NCBI RefSeq assembly: GCF_000344805.1
Contig: NC_020453.1
Span: forward strand, 2,852,001 to 2,916,000
From: Bradyrhizobium oligotrophicum S58
GTDB lineage: Bacteria; Pseudomonadota; Alphaproteobacteria; Rhizobiales; Xanthobacteraceae
Reading direction: 5' to 3'
DNA: 64,000 nt
This document shows, one piece after another, positions 25,576 to 35,161 of the stretch. Made by a program: the position numbers and the translations under genes. The notes beneath the pieces were generated by a model. It searched no databases. It worked only from the letters and a program-made list of their open reading frames with translations, and was not told the origin of the DNA. Position 1 is the first letter of the stretch. Each line of letters begins with the position of its first letter.

Positions 25576-27105
25576 ATGCTCGGACGTATCTTCACGGTTG
25601 GCGGCTATACGCTGCTGTCTCGGCTCACCGGCTTTGCCCGCGACATCATGCTGGCGGCTATACTTGGCGCTGGGCCGGTCGCCGACGCGTTCTTCATTGC
25701 GTTTCGGCTGCCCAACCATTTCCGGGCGATCTTCGCCGAGGGGGCGTTCAACGCGGCGTTCGTGCCTGCGTATGCGCATGTGCATGGCGAGAAGGGACCG
25801 GCCTCCGCCAGCCTGTTTGCCGACCGCATCTTCACCTTGCTGCTGGCGTCGCAGATCGTGCTGCTGATCCTGGCCTGGGCCTTCATGCCGCAGGCGATGA
25901 CGATCCTGGCGCCGGGCTTCACCGACGATCCGGCGCAGCGCGAGCTTGCGATCACGCTGACGCGAATCACGTTTCCCTATCTGCTGCTGATCACGCTGGT
26001 GACGCTGTATGGCGGCATGCTCAACGTGATGCAGCGTTTCGCGAGCGCGGCGGTGGCGTCGATCTTCCTTAATCTCGCGATGATGGCGACGCTCGCGCTG
26101 GCGGCGTTCTTCCCCGGCGTCGGCCACGCCGCGGCATGGGGCGTGCTGATCTCGGGGTTCCTGCAATACTTCCTGCTCGCGGGTGATCTGGCGCGCCACG
26201 GCGGCCTGCCGCGGTTTGCGCCGCTCAGGCTCGACGACGACATCCGCGCCTTCTTCCGCGCGCTCGGGCCCGCCACGCTGGGCTCGATGGGCACGCAGGT
26301 CGCGATGTTCGCGGACACGATCATCGCGACGTTCCTCCCCGCAGGCGCGATCTCGGCGCTGTATTACGCCGATCGTCTCAACCAGCTGCCGATCGGCGTG
26401 ATCGGCATCGCCATCGGCACCGTGCTGCTGCCGGAGATGTCGCGGCGGCTGACGGCGAACGACCACGACGGCGCCATGGAGCAGCAGCGCCGCGCCTTCG
26501 AGTTCACGCTGCTGTTCTCGGTGCCGTTCGTCGCCGCCTTCTTGGCCGTGCCTGATGTCATCACGCGCGCGATGTTCGCCCGCGGCGCCTTCACCAGGGG
26601 GGACGCCGCGGCGGCCGGTGCGACCCTCGCGGCCTATGCCGTGGGGCTCATTCCGTTCGTGATGATCCGCAGCGCGGTCTCGACCTTCTATGCGCGCAAG
26701 GACACGGCAACGCCGGTGAAGGCCTCGCTGACCGGGCTCAGCGTCAACGTGCTGCTCAAGCTGCTGCTGATGGGATCGCTGGCCCAGGTCGGCCTCGCTT
26801 TGGCGACGGCCGTCGGCGCGTGGATCAACCTGCTGCTGGTGCTCGGCTTTGCCGTCCACAAGGGCTATCTGCGTTTCGATCGGCGCCTGACGTCATCGCT
26901 GCTGAAGTTCGCCGGCACCGGGGTGGTGCTCGCGGCCGCGTTGTGGTTCACCGCGCGCTTTGCCGCGGTCCATCTCGCATTGCTCGGCCGCCTGCAGGAC
27001 GAGGCTGCGCTCGGCGCGCTGATCGTGGCCGGTGCCATCGTCTATGCCGGAGCGATCCTCGCGCTGTTCGGCCCGCGCTGGCTCAAGGCGCTGGTGCGGC
27101 GCTGA
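25576..27105 (+). CDS. murJ: lipid II flippase MurJ
   Basis: Protein of 509 residues with about 14 transmembrane segments, the normal MurJ (MviN) size. The N-terminus, VGGYTLLSRLTGFARDIMLA, carries the Ser-Arg...Gly-x-x-Arg-Asp pattern of the family. GPVADAFFIAFRLPNHFRAIFAEGAFNAAFVPAY continues the first signature (quoted in part: DAFFIAFRLPN, FAEGAFNAAFVP). The later YYADRLNQLPIGVIGIA segment is also diagnostic. MurJ moves undecaprenyl-linked peptidoglycan precursor across the inner membrane and is normally essential. Its neighbours are unrelated. Confidence 0.93.
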   Translation: MLGRIFTVGGYTLLSRLTGFARDIMLAAILGAGPVADAFFIAFRLPNHFRAIFAEGAFNAAFVPAYAHVHGEKGPASASLFADRIFTLLLASQIVLLILAWAFMPQAMTILAPGFTDDPAQRELAITLTRITFPYLLLITLVTLYGGMLNVMQRFASAAVASIFLNLAMMATLALAAFFPGVGHAAAWGVLISGFLQYFLLAGDLARHGGLPRFAPLRLDDDIRAFFRALGPATLGSMGTQVAMFADTIIATFLPAGAISALYYADRLNQLPIGVIGIAIGTVLLPEMSRRLTANDHDGAMEQQRRAFEFTLLFSVPFVAAFLAVPDVITRAMFARGAFTRGDAAAAGATLAAYAVGLIPFVMIRSAVSTFYARKDTATPVKASLTGLSVNVLLKLLLMGSLAQVGLALATAVGAWINLLLVLGFAVHKGYLRFDRRLTSSLLKFAGTGVVLAAALWFTARFAAVHLALLGRLQDEAALGALIVAGAIVYAGAILALFGPRWLKALVRR

Positions 27106-27256
27106 TCGTTTGCATTGCAGCATTCGCTGCTGGCATGCCTGACGAGAGTTGACCACGCGTGTTCCGGCGCGCGGCCATATGGCGTTTGCGCGAGCCTGCG
27201 ATCCGCTGCAATATGTCGTTCAACATTCGCGACAATGCAGTGGGAAGTGAAACCAG

Positions 27257-29566
27257 ATGGCAGCTCCAATCAAGTTCGGCGTCGGACAGAGCGTTCTGCG
27301 GAAAGAGGATGACGCGCTGATTCGCGGCAAGGGCCGCTATACCGATGATCTGGCGCCGGCTGCCGCCTTGCATGCACTGGTGCTGCGCTCGCCGCATGCC
27401 CACGCGAGGTTCACGATCGATGCCGCGCAGGCGCGGCTGTCGCCGGGCGTGGCGCTGATCCTGACCGCGGAGGATACCGCGGAACTCGGCGGATTGCCGT
27501 GCCTGTTCAACCTCGAGACCGATCCGTTCACCGCGCCGCCTTATCCGATCCTCGCCAAGGACGAGGTGCGTCACGTCGGCGATGCCATCGCCTTCGTCGT
27601 CGCCGATACGCTCGATCACGCGCGCGATGCGCTGGAGGCGATCAAGGTCGAGTGGACGACCCTGCCGGCCGTCACCGGCGTCGTCAATGCGATCAAGCCG
27701 GATGCGCCGCAGGTGTGGGCCGAGCACAAGGGCAACGTGCTGTTCGACGTCGGGATTGGTGACAAAGCCGCGGTCGATGCGGCCTTCGCGAAGGCGCATG
27801 CCGTCGCCGAGATCCGCATCATCAATCCGCGCGTGGTGGCGAGCTTCATGGAGACCCGCGCCGCGGTCTGCGAATACGACACCAAGCGCGACCATCTGAC
27901 CTTGACGGCCGGCAGCCAGGGCAGCCATCGCCTGCGCGACATTCTCTGCCAGAACGTGCTGAAGATCCCGACCGAGAAGATGCGGGTGATCTGCCCGGAC
28001 GTCGGCGGCGGCTTCGGCACAAAACTGTTTCCCTACCGGGAGTATGCGCTGGTCGCGGTCGCCGCGCAGCGGCTGCGCAAGTCGGTGCGCTGGGCCGCCG
28101 ACCGCTCCGAGCATTTCATGGGCGATGCGCAGGGCCGCGACAACGTCACCACCGCGAAGATGGCGCTTGCCGAGGACGGCAAGTTCCTCGGCATGGATGT
28201 CGACCTGATGGGCGACATGGGCGCCTATCTGTCGACCTTCGCGCCCTACATCCCGCATGGCGGCGCCGGCATGCTGCCGGGCCTCTACGACATCCAGGCG
28301 TTCCACTGCCGCGTGCGCACGATCTTCACCCACACCGTTCCGGTCGACGCCTATCGCGGCGCTGGCCGTCCCGAGGCGGCTTACGTGATCGAGCGTCTGG
28401 TCGATGCCTGCGCACGCAAGCTCGACATGTCAGTCGATGCCGTCAGGCGCAAGAACTTCATCGCGCCGCGCGCGTTGCCCTACAAGACTGCGACCGGCAA
28501 GATCTACGACTCCGGCGATTTCAACGCGCATCTCAAGCGCGCGATGGAGATCGCCGAGTGGAAGGATTTCTCGAAGCGCGCCAAGGCGGCGAAGAAGAAC
28601 GGGCTCGTGCGCGGCATCGGACTTGCGAGCTACGTCGAGGTCTGCGGCGTCATGGGCGAGGAGACTGCCAATGTGCGGCTCGATCCCAATGGCGACGTCA
28701 CCGTCCTGATCGGCACGCAGTCGAGCGGGCAGGGCCACCAGACCGCCTATGCCCAGATCGTCGCCGAGCAGTTCGGCCTGGCGCCGGAGCGCGTGCACGT
28801 CCATCAGGGCGACACCGCCGAGATCGCAACGGGCCTCGGCACCGGCGGCTCGGCGTCGATCCCGTCGGGCGGCGTCAGCGTTCAGCGCGCCACGCATGAT
28901 CTCGGCGACAAGCTCAAGCAGATCGCAGCCGAAGCACTCGAAGCCGGGCTCGGCGATCTCGAGATCGCCAACGGCGTGATCCGCGTCGCCGGCACCGACC
29001 GCGCGATCTCCTTCGCCGATCTCGCCAAGCGCCCGGGCGTCGATCCCGCCAAGCTCAACGGCAGCGCGACGTTCGCCAGTGCCGACGGCACCTATCCGAA
29101 CGGCACGCATGTCGCGGAGGTCGAGATCGATCCGGCCACCGGCATCATCAGGATCGTGAACTACGTGATCGTCGACGATTTCGGCGTCACGCTCAATCCG
29201 CTGCTGCTGGCCGGCCAGGTGCATGGCGGCGCGGTGCAGGGCATCGGCCAGGCGCTGATGGAGCAGGTGGTCTACAGCAATTCCGATGCGCAGCTGGTGA
29301 CCGGCAGCTACATGGACTACGCGCTGCCGCGCGCCGCGGATGCGCCCACCTTCACCTTCGAGACCCACAACGTGCCCTGCAAGACCAACCCGATGGGCGT
29401 CAAGGGCGCGGGCGAAGCAGGCGCGATCGGCTCGTGCCCGGCCGTGGTCAATGCGATCGTCGAAGCACTTTGGCGCGAGTACAAAATTGATCACATCGAC
29501 ATGCCGGCGACCCCCGAGCGGGTCTGGATTGCGATCCGGGAGCAGCATCGCCGTCATAGTCTCTGA
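27257..29566 (+). CDS. xanthine-oxidase-family molybdopterin subunit, CoxL form II-like
   Basis: Protein of 769 residues with the two molybdopterin-binding domains of the xanthine oxidase family: an N-terminal aldehyde oxidase a/b hammerhead (about 20-130) and the large molybdenum domain (about 150-700). The active-site loop at residues 365-371 reads AYRGAGR, the form II signature; true CO dehydrogenase (form I) has AYxCSFR with a Cys, so CO oxidation is unlikely. GGGFGTK and [11 protein letters not shown] are further Moco contacts. The [2Fe-2S] and FAD subunits that normally accompany it are absent on either side. Two c-type cytochrome genes follow and might accept electrons. Likely a hydroxylase for an aldehyde or heterocycle. 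Confidence 0.85.
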   Translation: MAAPIKFGVGQSVLRKEDDALIRGKGRYTDDLAPAAALHALVLRSPHAHARFTIDAAQARLSPGVALILTAEDTAELGGLPCLFNLETDPFTAPPYPILAKDEVRHVGDAIAFVVADTLDHARDALEAIKVEWTTLPAVTGVVNAIKPDAPQVWAEHKGNVLFDVGIGDKAAVDAAFAKAHAVAEIRIINPRVVASFMETRAAVCEYDTKRDHLTLTAGSQGSHRLRDILCQNVLKIPTEKMRVICPDVGGGFGTKLFPYREYALVAVAAQRLRKSVRWAADRSEHFMGDAQGRDNVTTAKMALAEDGKFLGMDVDLMGDMGAYLSTFAPYIPHGGAGMLPGLYDIQAFHCRVRTIFTHTVPVDAYRGAGRPEAAYVIERLVDACARKLDMSVDAVRRKNFIAPRALPYKTATGKIYDSGDFNAHLKRAMEIAEWKDFSKRAKAAKKNGLVRGIGLASYVEVCGVMGEETANVRLDPNGDVTVLIGTQSSGQGHQTAYAQIVAEQFGLAPERVHVHQGDTAEIATGLGTGGSASIPSGGVSVQRATHDLGDKLKQIAAEALEAGLGDLEIANGVIRVAGTDRAISFADLAKRPGVDPAKLNGSATFASADGTYPNGTHVAEVEIDPATGIIRIVNYVIVDDFGVTLNPLLLAGQVHGGAVQGIGQALMEQVVYSNSDAQLVTGSYMDYALPRAADAPTFTFETHNVPCKTNPMGVKGAGEAGAIGSCPAVVNAIVEALWREYKIDHIDMPATPERVWIAIREQHRRHSL

Positions 29567-29689
29567 CTAGTCTTCGGACACCTCCGATATCCGCCTCAAT
29601 TCCGGAATAACCCCCCGGAGTTGGGGTTGACTGATGGGAACCTCGTCCAGGTGGGCTGGGCGGGATTGTGACAACAAAGGAGCGAATTG

Positions 29690-30139
29690 ATGAAGCGGAC
29701 TGTCGTGGCTGTCGCAGCGTTGCTGCTAGGGGCCGGAGCCGTGATGGCGCAGCAGGATCTGGTCAAGCATAGCCAGGACACGATGAAGGCCAACGCCAAG
29801 AACCTCGGCGGTGTTCTGATCGCCATGGTGAAGGGCGAGAAGCCGTACGACCAGGCCGCGGTCAATGCCGCTCTGGCGCAGCTCGACGAGACGGCCAAGA
29901 AGCTGCCGACGATGTACCCGGCGAGCGTCAAGGGCGCGAAGTTCGAGGGCGATTACAGCCCGTCGCCGAAGATCTGGGAAGACCAGGCCGGCTTCAAGGC
30001 CAAGATCGACAGCTTCGGCAAGGTGGTCGCCGAGGCCAAGGCCAAGATCAAGGATCTCGACAGCCTCAAGGCGACTGCGCCGGCGATCGGCAAGGAGTGC
30101 GGCGGCTGCCATGAGACCTTCCGGCTCAAGGCCAGCTGA
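29690..30139 (+). CDS. periplasmic class II cytochrome c (c'/c556 type)
   Basis: Protein of 149 residues; AAGGAG at 29677-29682 selects the ATG at 29690 over the adjoining TTG at 29687. A signal peptide ends near residue 20 (AGAVMAQ). Four-helix-bundle cytochrome c' features follow, with the haem site CGGCH at residues 137-141 close to the C-terminus, as in this class. Family members act in periplasmic electron transfer or gas binding. It lies between the molybdoenzyme and the dihaem cytochrome, hinting at an electron-transfer link, and is followed by a strong terminator. Confidence 0.88.
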   Translation: MKRTVVAVAALLLGAGAVMAQQDLVKHSQDTMKANAKNLGGVLIAMVKGEKPYDQAAVNAALAQLDETAKKLPTMYPASVKGAKFEGDYSPSPKIWEDQAGFKAKIDSFGKVVAEAKAKIKDLDSLKATAPAIGKECGGCHETFRLKAS

Positions 30140-30160
30140 TCTGACGTGATCTGATGCGGG

Positions 30161-30196
30161 GGGCGAACGCGTGCTGCGCGTTCGCCCTGTTTGTTT
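30161..30196 (+). terminator. rho-independent terminator after the cytochrome c' gene
   Basis: GGGCGAACGCG at 30161-30171 pairs perfectly with CGCGTTCGCCC at 30177-30187 (11 pairs, 5-base loop), followed by the T-rich tract TGTTTGTTTG. It ends the transcript of the c' gene, so the dihaem cytochrome downstream probably has its own promoter. Confidence 0.8.
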
Positions 30197-30303
30197 GTGC
30201 GCCTTGGTTTGTGCGCCCGAGCGTCCCGTCGTATCGATCACCGCCGACGTCCTGAGGCCTGCGGCAAGAACGACGACATCCTCCCCGCTGTGACGGAGCG
30301 ACC

Positions 30304-31224
30304 ATGTTGCGACGCCTTCTGCTTGCTGTCTGTGTGCTCGGCGCCGCCGGCCTTGCGGTATTCTGGTGGCTGACCAGCCCCACGACCGTGGCGCTCGCGG
30401 CGGCGACCCGGGCGCCGGATCTCGCCAATGGCCAGGAGATGTTCAACATTGGCGGCTGCTCGTCATGCCATGCGGTCCCGAACCAGCCGGACCGGCTGAA
30501 GCTCGGCGGCGGGCTTCCGCTGACATCCCCGTTCGGCACGTTCTACGCTCCCAACATCTCGCCGGACCCGAATGACGGCATCGGCCGCTGGAGCGAGGCC
30601 GACTTCGTCAACGCGGTCGCGAGGGGCGTCTCGCCGGGCGGTAGCCACTATTATCCGGCGTTTCCCTATACCTCCTACGCGGCCGCGAAGGTCGACGACA
30701 TCCGAGATCTCTTTGCCTACATCAAGACGCTGCCCGCCGTGACCGGCGCCTCGCGCGCGCACGAGCTGCCATTCCCGTTCAACATCCGCCGCACGCTCGG
30801 CGTCTGGAAGCTGCTGTTCTTCGACGACAGGCCGTTCGTGGCGGACGGCTCGCGCTCGGCCGAATGGAATCGCGGCGCCTATCTCGTCAACATCTTCGGC
30901 CATTGCGCCGAATGCCACAGCCCCCGCAATCCGCTCGGCGGCATCAAGACCGCGCAGCGCTTCGCCGGCGGGCCCGAGCCGGAAGGCCAGGGCTTCGTGC
31001 CGAACATCACCCAGAAGGGACTGTCCGACTGGAGCGAGGGCGACATCAGCTACTTCCTGGAGACCGGCCAGCTGCCGGACGGCGACAATGCCGGCGGCTC
31101 GATGGCGCGCGTGATCCGCAACACCTCGCAGCTTACGGCCGACGATCGCAAGGCGATGGCGGTCTATCTGAAATCGCTGCCGCCGGTCGAAGGCCCGCCG
31201 AAGCCGAAGAAGCCGGCGAGCTGA
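30304..31224 (+). CDS. membrane-anchored dihaem cytochrome c
   Basis: Protein of 306 residues with an N-terminal hydrophobic anchor (about 5-22, LLLAVCVLGAAGLAVFWW). Two haem sites are visible: CSSCH at residues 52-56 and CAECH at 201-205, each starting a cytochrome c domain with later Met/Pro-rich ligand loops. The pattern resembles the cytochrome subunits that couple periplasmic alcohol or aldehyde dehydrogenases to the respiratory chain. With the CoxL-like gene upstream it could serve as electron acceptor, though the intervening terminator argues against a single operon. Confidence 0.85.
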   Translation: MLRRLLLAVCVLGAAGLAVFWWLTSPTTVALAAATRAPDLANGQEMFNIGGCSSCHAVPNQPDRLKLGGGLPLTSPFGTFYAPNISPDPNDGIGRWSEADFVNAVARGVSPGGSHYYPAFPYTSYAAAKVDDIRDLFAYIKTLPAVTGASRAHELPFPFNIRRTLGVWKLLFFDDRPFVADGSRSAEWNRGAYLVNIFGHCAECHSPRNPLGGIKTAQRFAGGPEPEGQGFVPNITQKGLSDWSEGDISYFLETGQLPDGDNAGGSMARVIRNTSQLTADDRKAMAVYLKSLPPVEGPPKPKKPAS

Positions 31225-31254
31225 TCAGTTCGGCCGTCGTCCGCTCATGCGGGA

Positions 31255-32415
31255 TCAGATCGGCTTGAAGCTGCCGTCGCTCTGGATCACCGTCAGCGAC
31301 ACCTGCGGCGGGTTCTCCTTGCGCGCGCTGCCGAAGTTGACGACCAGCCCGCCGATGTCGAACTGGCCGACCTCGTTGATGATGCGAAGCAGCTCGGCGC
31401 GGGTCGGGTTCGGCCCGGTCATCGCCAGGGCGCGCGCCACCAGGCGGCCGGTGATGTAGCCCTCCAGCCCGATGAAGTCGGGCGTCTGGCTCGGATCCAG
31501 CGTCTTCATCGCGGCCTGGTAGTCGGCGACGATGCGGCGATCTGTGTCCCACGGGAACGGCACCACTTCGGAAACGATGACGCCGCGGCCCTCCGGGCCG
31601 AGCTCCTTGGCAAGCGCATTGCCGCCGACGAAGGACACCGCCGAGAAGGTGGGGTTGAAGCCGCTGCGGTGCGACATCTTGATGAACTCGGCGCACGGGC
31701 CGTAGGTGCCGACCAGGATGACGGCTTCCGGCTCGGCGCGCCGGATCACCTTCAAGGCCGCGCCGACGGCGCGCGTGTTGCGCTCGAACGTGCCCTCGGC
31801 GGCGAGCTCGAGGCCGCGGCGATCGAGATAGGTCTTCACGCCGGCCAGCACGTCGCGGCCGAACGCGTCGTCCTGATAGAAGATGGCGATGCGGGTGAGG
31901 CGAAGCTCTTCGGTGAGATGCTTGATCGTGGCTTCCGCCTCGGCCGCGTAGCTGGCGCGGATGTTCACGATGTTCTGGAATTCCGGCGCGCGCAGGAATT
32001 CGGCGCCGGACACCGGCCCGATGAAGGGCACGTCGTTCGAGGCTGCGATCGGCGCCGTGGCCATCGCGGTCGGCGTGCCGACGGCGCCGATCAGCGCAAA
32101 GACCTTGTCCTCGTAGATCAGCTTGATGGTCTCGACCACCGAGCGATCGGGGTCGTAGCCGTCATTGCGGCTCACCAGCTTGAGCCGGCGTCCGTAGACC
32201 CCGCCCTTGGCGTTGAGCTCGCTGAAGGCGGCCAGCAGTCCCTGGCGTGCCGCCTGGCCGAGCGCCGCCGACGGGCCTTCGAGCGCCGCCACCTGGCCGA
32301 ACAGGATGGAGTCGTTGGTGACGCCGAGCTCGTCGGCATGCGCGGAGGCGAGCGGGAGCACGCCGGCGAGCAGGATGAGGACGATGGAGTTTCGGAAACC
32401 TGAAAGCCACTTCAT
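31255..32415 (-). CDS. ABC-transporter periplasmic binding protein, branched-chain amino acid type
   Basis: Protein of 386 residues. The ATG at 32415 begins a clean signal peptide (SIVLILLAGVLPLASAHA). The mature chain has the type I periplasmic binding fold of the LivJ/HAAT group: ILFGQVAALEGPSAALG, GRRLKLVSRNDGYDP, and LIGAVGTPTAMA. Such proteins bind amino acids, amides or aromatic acids. No permease or ATPase genes adjoin it, so it is an orphan that must share a transporter encoded elsewhere or act in sensing. It is convergent with the dihaem cytochrome gene. Confidence 0.85.
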   Translation of the reverse strand: MKWLSGFRNSIVLILLAGVLPLASAHADELGVTNDSILFGQVAALEGPSAALGQAARQGLLAAFSELNAKGGVYGRRLKLVSRNDGYDPDRSVVETIKLIYEDKVFALIGAVGTPTAMATAPIAASNDVPFIGPVSGAEFLRAPEFQNIVNIRASYAAEAEATIKHLTEELRLTRIAIFYQDDAFGRDVLAGVKTYLDRRGLELAAEGTFERNTRAVGAALKVIRRAEPEAVILVGTYGPCAEFIKMSHRSGFNPTFSAVSFVGGNALAKELGPEGRGVIVSEVVPFPWDTDRRIVADYQAAMKTLDPSQTPDFIGLEGYITGRLVARALAMTGPNPTRAELLRIINEVGQFDIGGLVVNFGSARKENPPQVSLTVIQSDGSFKPI

Positions 32416-32638
32416 TGCGATCTTCGATGCACCGTACGCGTCATGAGAACTCAGCATACGCGCGTTGAATGAAGACCTCGCTAAAGACGTACCCCGTGCT
32501 TGATCGCGTTTTGGGCGGCCGTAAAAAGTCAGCCGTTAACCAAGCCCCGGTTTACGGTACTCCACAACTGATCATCTTTGACCGTCCTTAACTTAGCCCG
32601 GCGAGCATCAGCCGGATCGTTAGTCCAGGGGCAGCCGT

Positions 32639-35161
32639 TTGGCGGGGGCCATATTGCAGGTTGAAGAGTACAGCGCACCGACGCTGCAGGAACAGGATGA
32701 TGCTCGCAATGGTAGCGGGCGCGAGAAGCTGCGCGCGTCGCTATCGCGATACCGCCTGTATCGCCCTGCGATCATCGCTGCCTGCGTCGGCGTCGTTCTG
32801 TCGATCGCGGGAACGGTTGCAGTCGGACGCTGGGAAAACCGGCTGGCGCGGAGTGATTTCGAAGGTGTGGCCGAGGCGCAGGCGATCCTGGTCCAGAACG
32901 GCGTCAACGAATATGTCAGCCGGCTGACCGCGCTGCGGACGCGTTTCGAATCGGCCAACGACGACATCACGCGCAGCGAGTACCAGACCTTCAGTGCGCG
33001 CCTGTTCGAGGCGCATCGCGGCATGCTGCGTCTCGCCTGGCTGCCGCGGATCAAGCGCAAGGAGCGCGGTGAATACGAGGCGGCGGCGATCACCGACGGC
33101 GTCCCGGCCTTCCGCATCAAGTCCTATCCGGACGGCACGGTCGCGCCGGAAAACGACGAGTACTATCCCGTCTATTTCTCCACGGAGGCGAAGACCTCGC
33201 CGGTCTACGGCCTCGACTATTGGAGCATCCCCGACCATCGCGCCGTGCTGGAGCAGTCGCGCGACTACGACATGATCGGCGCGCTACGCACCCGACAGAA
33301 TCTGATCAATCAGAACGAGCGCAACAACGCCGTGATGATCGGAATCCCGGTCTATGCAAAGGGGACGTCGCGCACGACGGTCGCCGACCGCAGGCGCAAT
33401 CTCGCCGGCTTCATCGTCGGCGTGTTCGACCTGCCGATGTTGTTGCAGTCGGTGCGTGCCAACAATCCCAACAGTCCGGCGCTCCAGATCAACCTGCTTC
33501 CGCCCGAGCGCGTCATCAATGCCTCCGGCGTGGATCCACAGCGTTGGCCGGCCGATCCCAACATCTGGTCGACCACCTTGCGGATCGGCGACGCCGACTG
33601 GGTGTTTCAGGCCGCGCCCGCCGGCGGCGGGCTGATGGCCACGCACAACCGCGCGCTGGCGCTGTACGCGGCCGGCATCGCCACGACGATCTTCCTCGCC
33701 GTCTATCTCGCGCTGTCGAGCCGCAACGCCCAGCAGCTGGCGCTCGCCAACCGTCGCGTGCTCGAACTGGCGCAGACCGACGCGCTGACCGGGCTTGCGA
33801 ACCGCGCCTTCTTCCTGGAGGAGATGGAGCGCATCAACGACGACAAGAGCGGCCGCTTCACCGTCTTCCTGCTCGACCTCGACCGCTTCAAGAACGTCAA
33901 CGACTCGCTCGGTCATGGCGCGGGCGACGAACTGCTGGTGCAGGTCGCGCAGCGCCTGCGATCGCAGCTGCGCGACGAGGACGTGCTGGCCCGGCTCGGC
34001 GGCGACGAGTTCGCCCTGATCCAGGCCGGCTTCACCGACCAGCGCGCCGCCGCGATCGAACTTGCGCAGCGGATCACCAAGCTGATCGCCGAGCCGTTCC
34101 AGCTCGGCGGGCAGCGGGTCGAGATCGGCACCAGCATCGGCATCTCGCTCGCGCCCCAGCATGGCCGCGACCAGGAGCATCTGCTCAAGAAGGCCGACCT
34201 CGCGCTGTATCGTTCGAAATCCGCCGGCCGCAGCTGCTACACGCTCTATGACGACGCGATGTCGGCGGAGCTCGAGGCGCGCAACACGCTGGAGGGCGAT
34301 CTGCGCGACGCCATCGCGCAGTGCCAGTTCGAGGTTCACTACCAGCCGTTCTACGACGCCGAGACGCGCGAACGCCGCGGCGTCGAGGCGCTGGTGCGCT
34401 GGCGTCACCCGGTCAAGGGCCTGGTGCCGCCGGACAAGTTCATTCCGCTCGCGGAATCGACCGGCCTGATCGTCCCGCTCGGGGAGTGGATCATCGGCCG
34501 CGCCTGCGACGACGCGACGTTGTGGCCCGACGACGTCAGGCTCGCAGTCAATCTGTCGCCGGTCCAGTTCAAGCAGGCGGAACTGTTCGACGTCATCCAG
34601 TCGGCGCTCGCACGGTCCGGCCTCGATCCGAAACGTCTCGAGATCGAGATCACGGAGTCGGTGCTGCTGGAGCGCGCAGCGGAGAACGAGAGCTTCATCG
34701 ACCGGCTCAAGGGCCTCGGCATCTCGCTGGCGCTCGACGATTTCGGCACCGGCTATTCGTCGCTGCGCTCGTTGACGGCCTTCCCGTTCAACAAGATCAA
34801 GATCGACAAGTCCTTCATCGCCAATCTGAGCGTGCGCGACGAAAGCGCCGCCGTCATCTCCTCGGTGGTGACGCTGGCGCGCGGGCTCGGCATCCAGATC
34901 ACCGCAGAGGGCGTCGAGACGGAGGAGCAGCTCGCGCAGTTGCGCTCGCTCGGCGTCAACTTCGCGCAAGGCTATCTGCTGGGCCGGCCGATGCCGGTCG
35001 AGCAGCTCGAGCAGCATCTCGAGATCGCGCGAGCCCCGTCCGAGACGGATGAGCAGCAGCCGGCCGCCGAAGCCTCCGAGGATGACGACCAGCCCTCGGC
35101 CGATGTCGTCGCACTCATTCCCCGGTCCGGGGCGCTGCTATCCCTCGCATCCAACGGCTGA
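32639..35161 (+). CDS. membrane GGDEF-EAL protein with CHASE-type sensor domain
   Basis: Protein of 840 residues from a TTG at 32639 preceded by AGGGG; no ATG is available before the first helix. Transmembrane segments near residues 45-65 and 340-360 flank a periplasmic CHASE-like sensor with the FxGMLRLAWLPRI-type pattern. The GGDEF domain has an intact ARLGGDEF motif near residue 454, and the EAL domain begins at EALVRWRHP (Glu583) and keeps DDFGTGYSSL and AEGVE. Both cyclic-di-GMP synthesis and breakdown therefore look possible. The acidic C-terminal tail overlaps the convergent AraC gene by 47 bases. Confidence 0.9.
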   Translation: MAGAILQVEEYSAPTLQEQDDARNGSGREKLRASLSRYRLYRPAIIAACVGVVLSIAGTVAVGRWENRLARSDFEGVAEAQAILVQNGVNEYVSRLTALRTRFESANDDITRSEYQTFSARLFEAHRGMLRLAWLPRIKRKERGEYEAAAITDGVPAFRIKSYPDGTVAPENDEYYPVYFSTEAKTSPVYGLDYWSIPDHRAVLEQSRDYDMIGALRTRQNLINQNERNNAVMIGIPVYAKGTSRTTVADRRRNLAGFIVGVFDLPMLLQSVRANNPNSPALQINLLPPERVINASGVDPQRWPADPNIWSTTLRIGDADWVFQAAPAGGGLMATHNRALALYAAGIATTIFLAVYLALSSRNAQQLALANRRVLELAQTDALTGLANRAFFLEEMERINDDKSGRFTVFLLDLDRFKNVNDSLGHGAGDELLVQVAQRLRSQLRDEDVLARLGGDEFALIQAGFTDQRAAAIELAQRITKLIAEPFQLGGQRVEIGTSIGISLAPQHGRDQEHLLKKADLALYRSKSAGRSCYTLYDDAMSAELEARNTLEGDLRDAIAQCQFEVHYQPFYDAETRERRGVEALVRWRHPVKGLVPPDKFIPLAESTGLIVPLGEWIIGRACDDATLWPDDVRLAVNLSPVQFKQAELFDVIQSALARSGLDPKRLEIEITESVLLERAAENESFIDRLKGLGISLALDDFGTGYSSLRSLTAFPFNKIKIDKSFIANLSVRDESAAVISSVVTLARGLGIQITAEGVETEEQLAQLRSLGVNFAQGYLLGRPMPVEQLEQHLEIARAPSETDEQQPAAEASEDDDQPSADVVALIPRSGALLSLASNG

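Noticed and set aside
25555-26859. 434-codon minus-strand frame
   Set aside because: Antisense to murJ; Arg/Gln/His-rich with no domain.
27257-29566. True carbon monoxide dehydrogenase large subunit
   Set aside because: The active loop is AYRGAGR (form II) without the catalytic Cys of form I, and the CoxM and CoxS partners are missing.
32525-32600. GTTAAC and TTAACTT elements as CtrA sites before the GGDEF-EAL gene
   Set aside because: The TTAA halves are not 7 bases apart, so the consensus is not met.
33284-35017. 577-codon minus-strand frame
   Set aside because: Antisense to the GGDEF-EAL gene with intact catalytic motifs; low-complexity translation.
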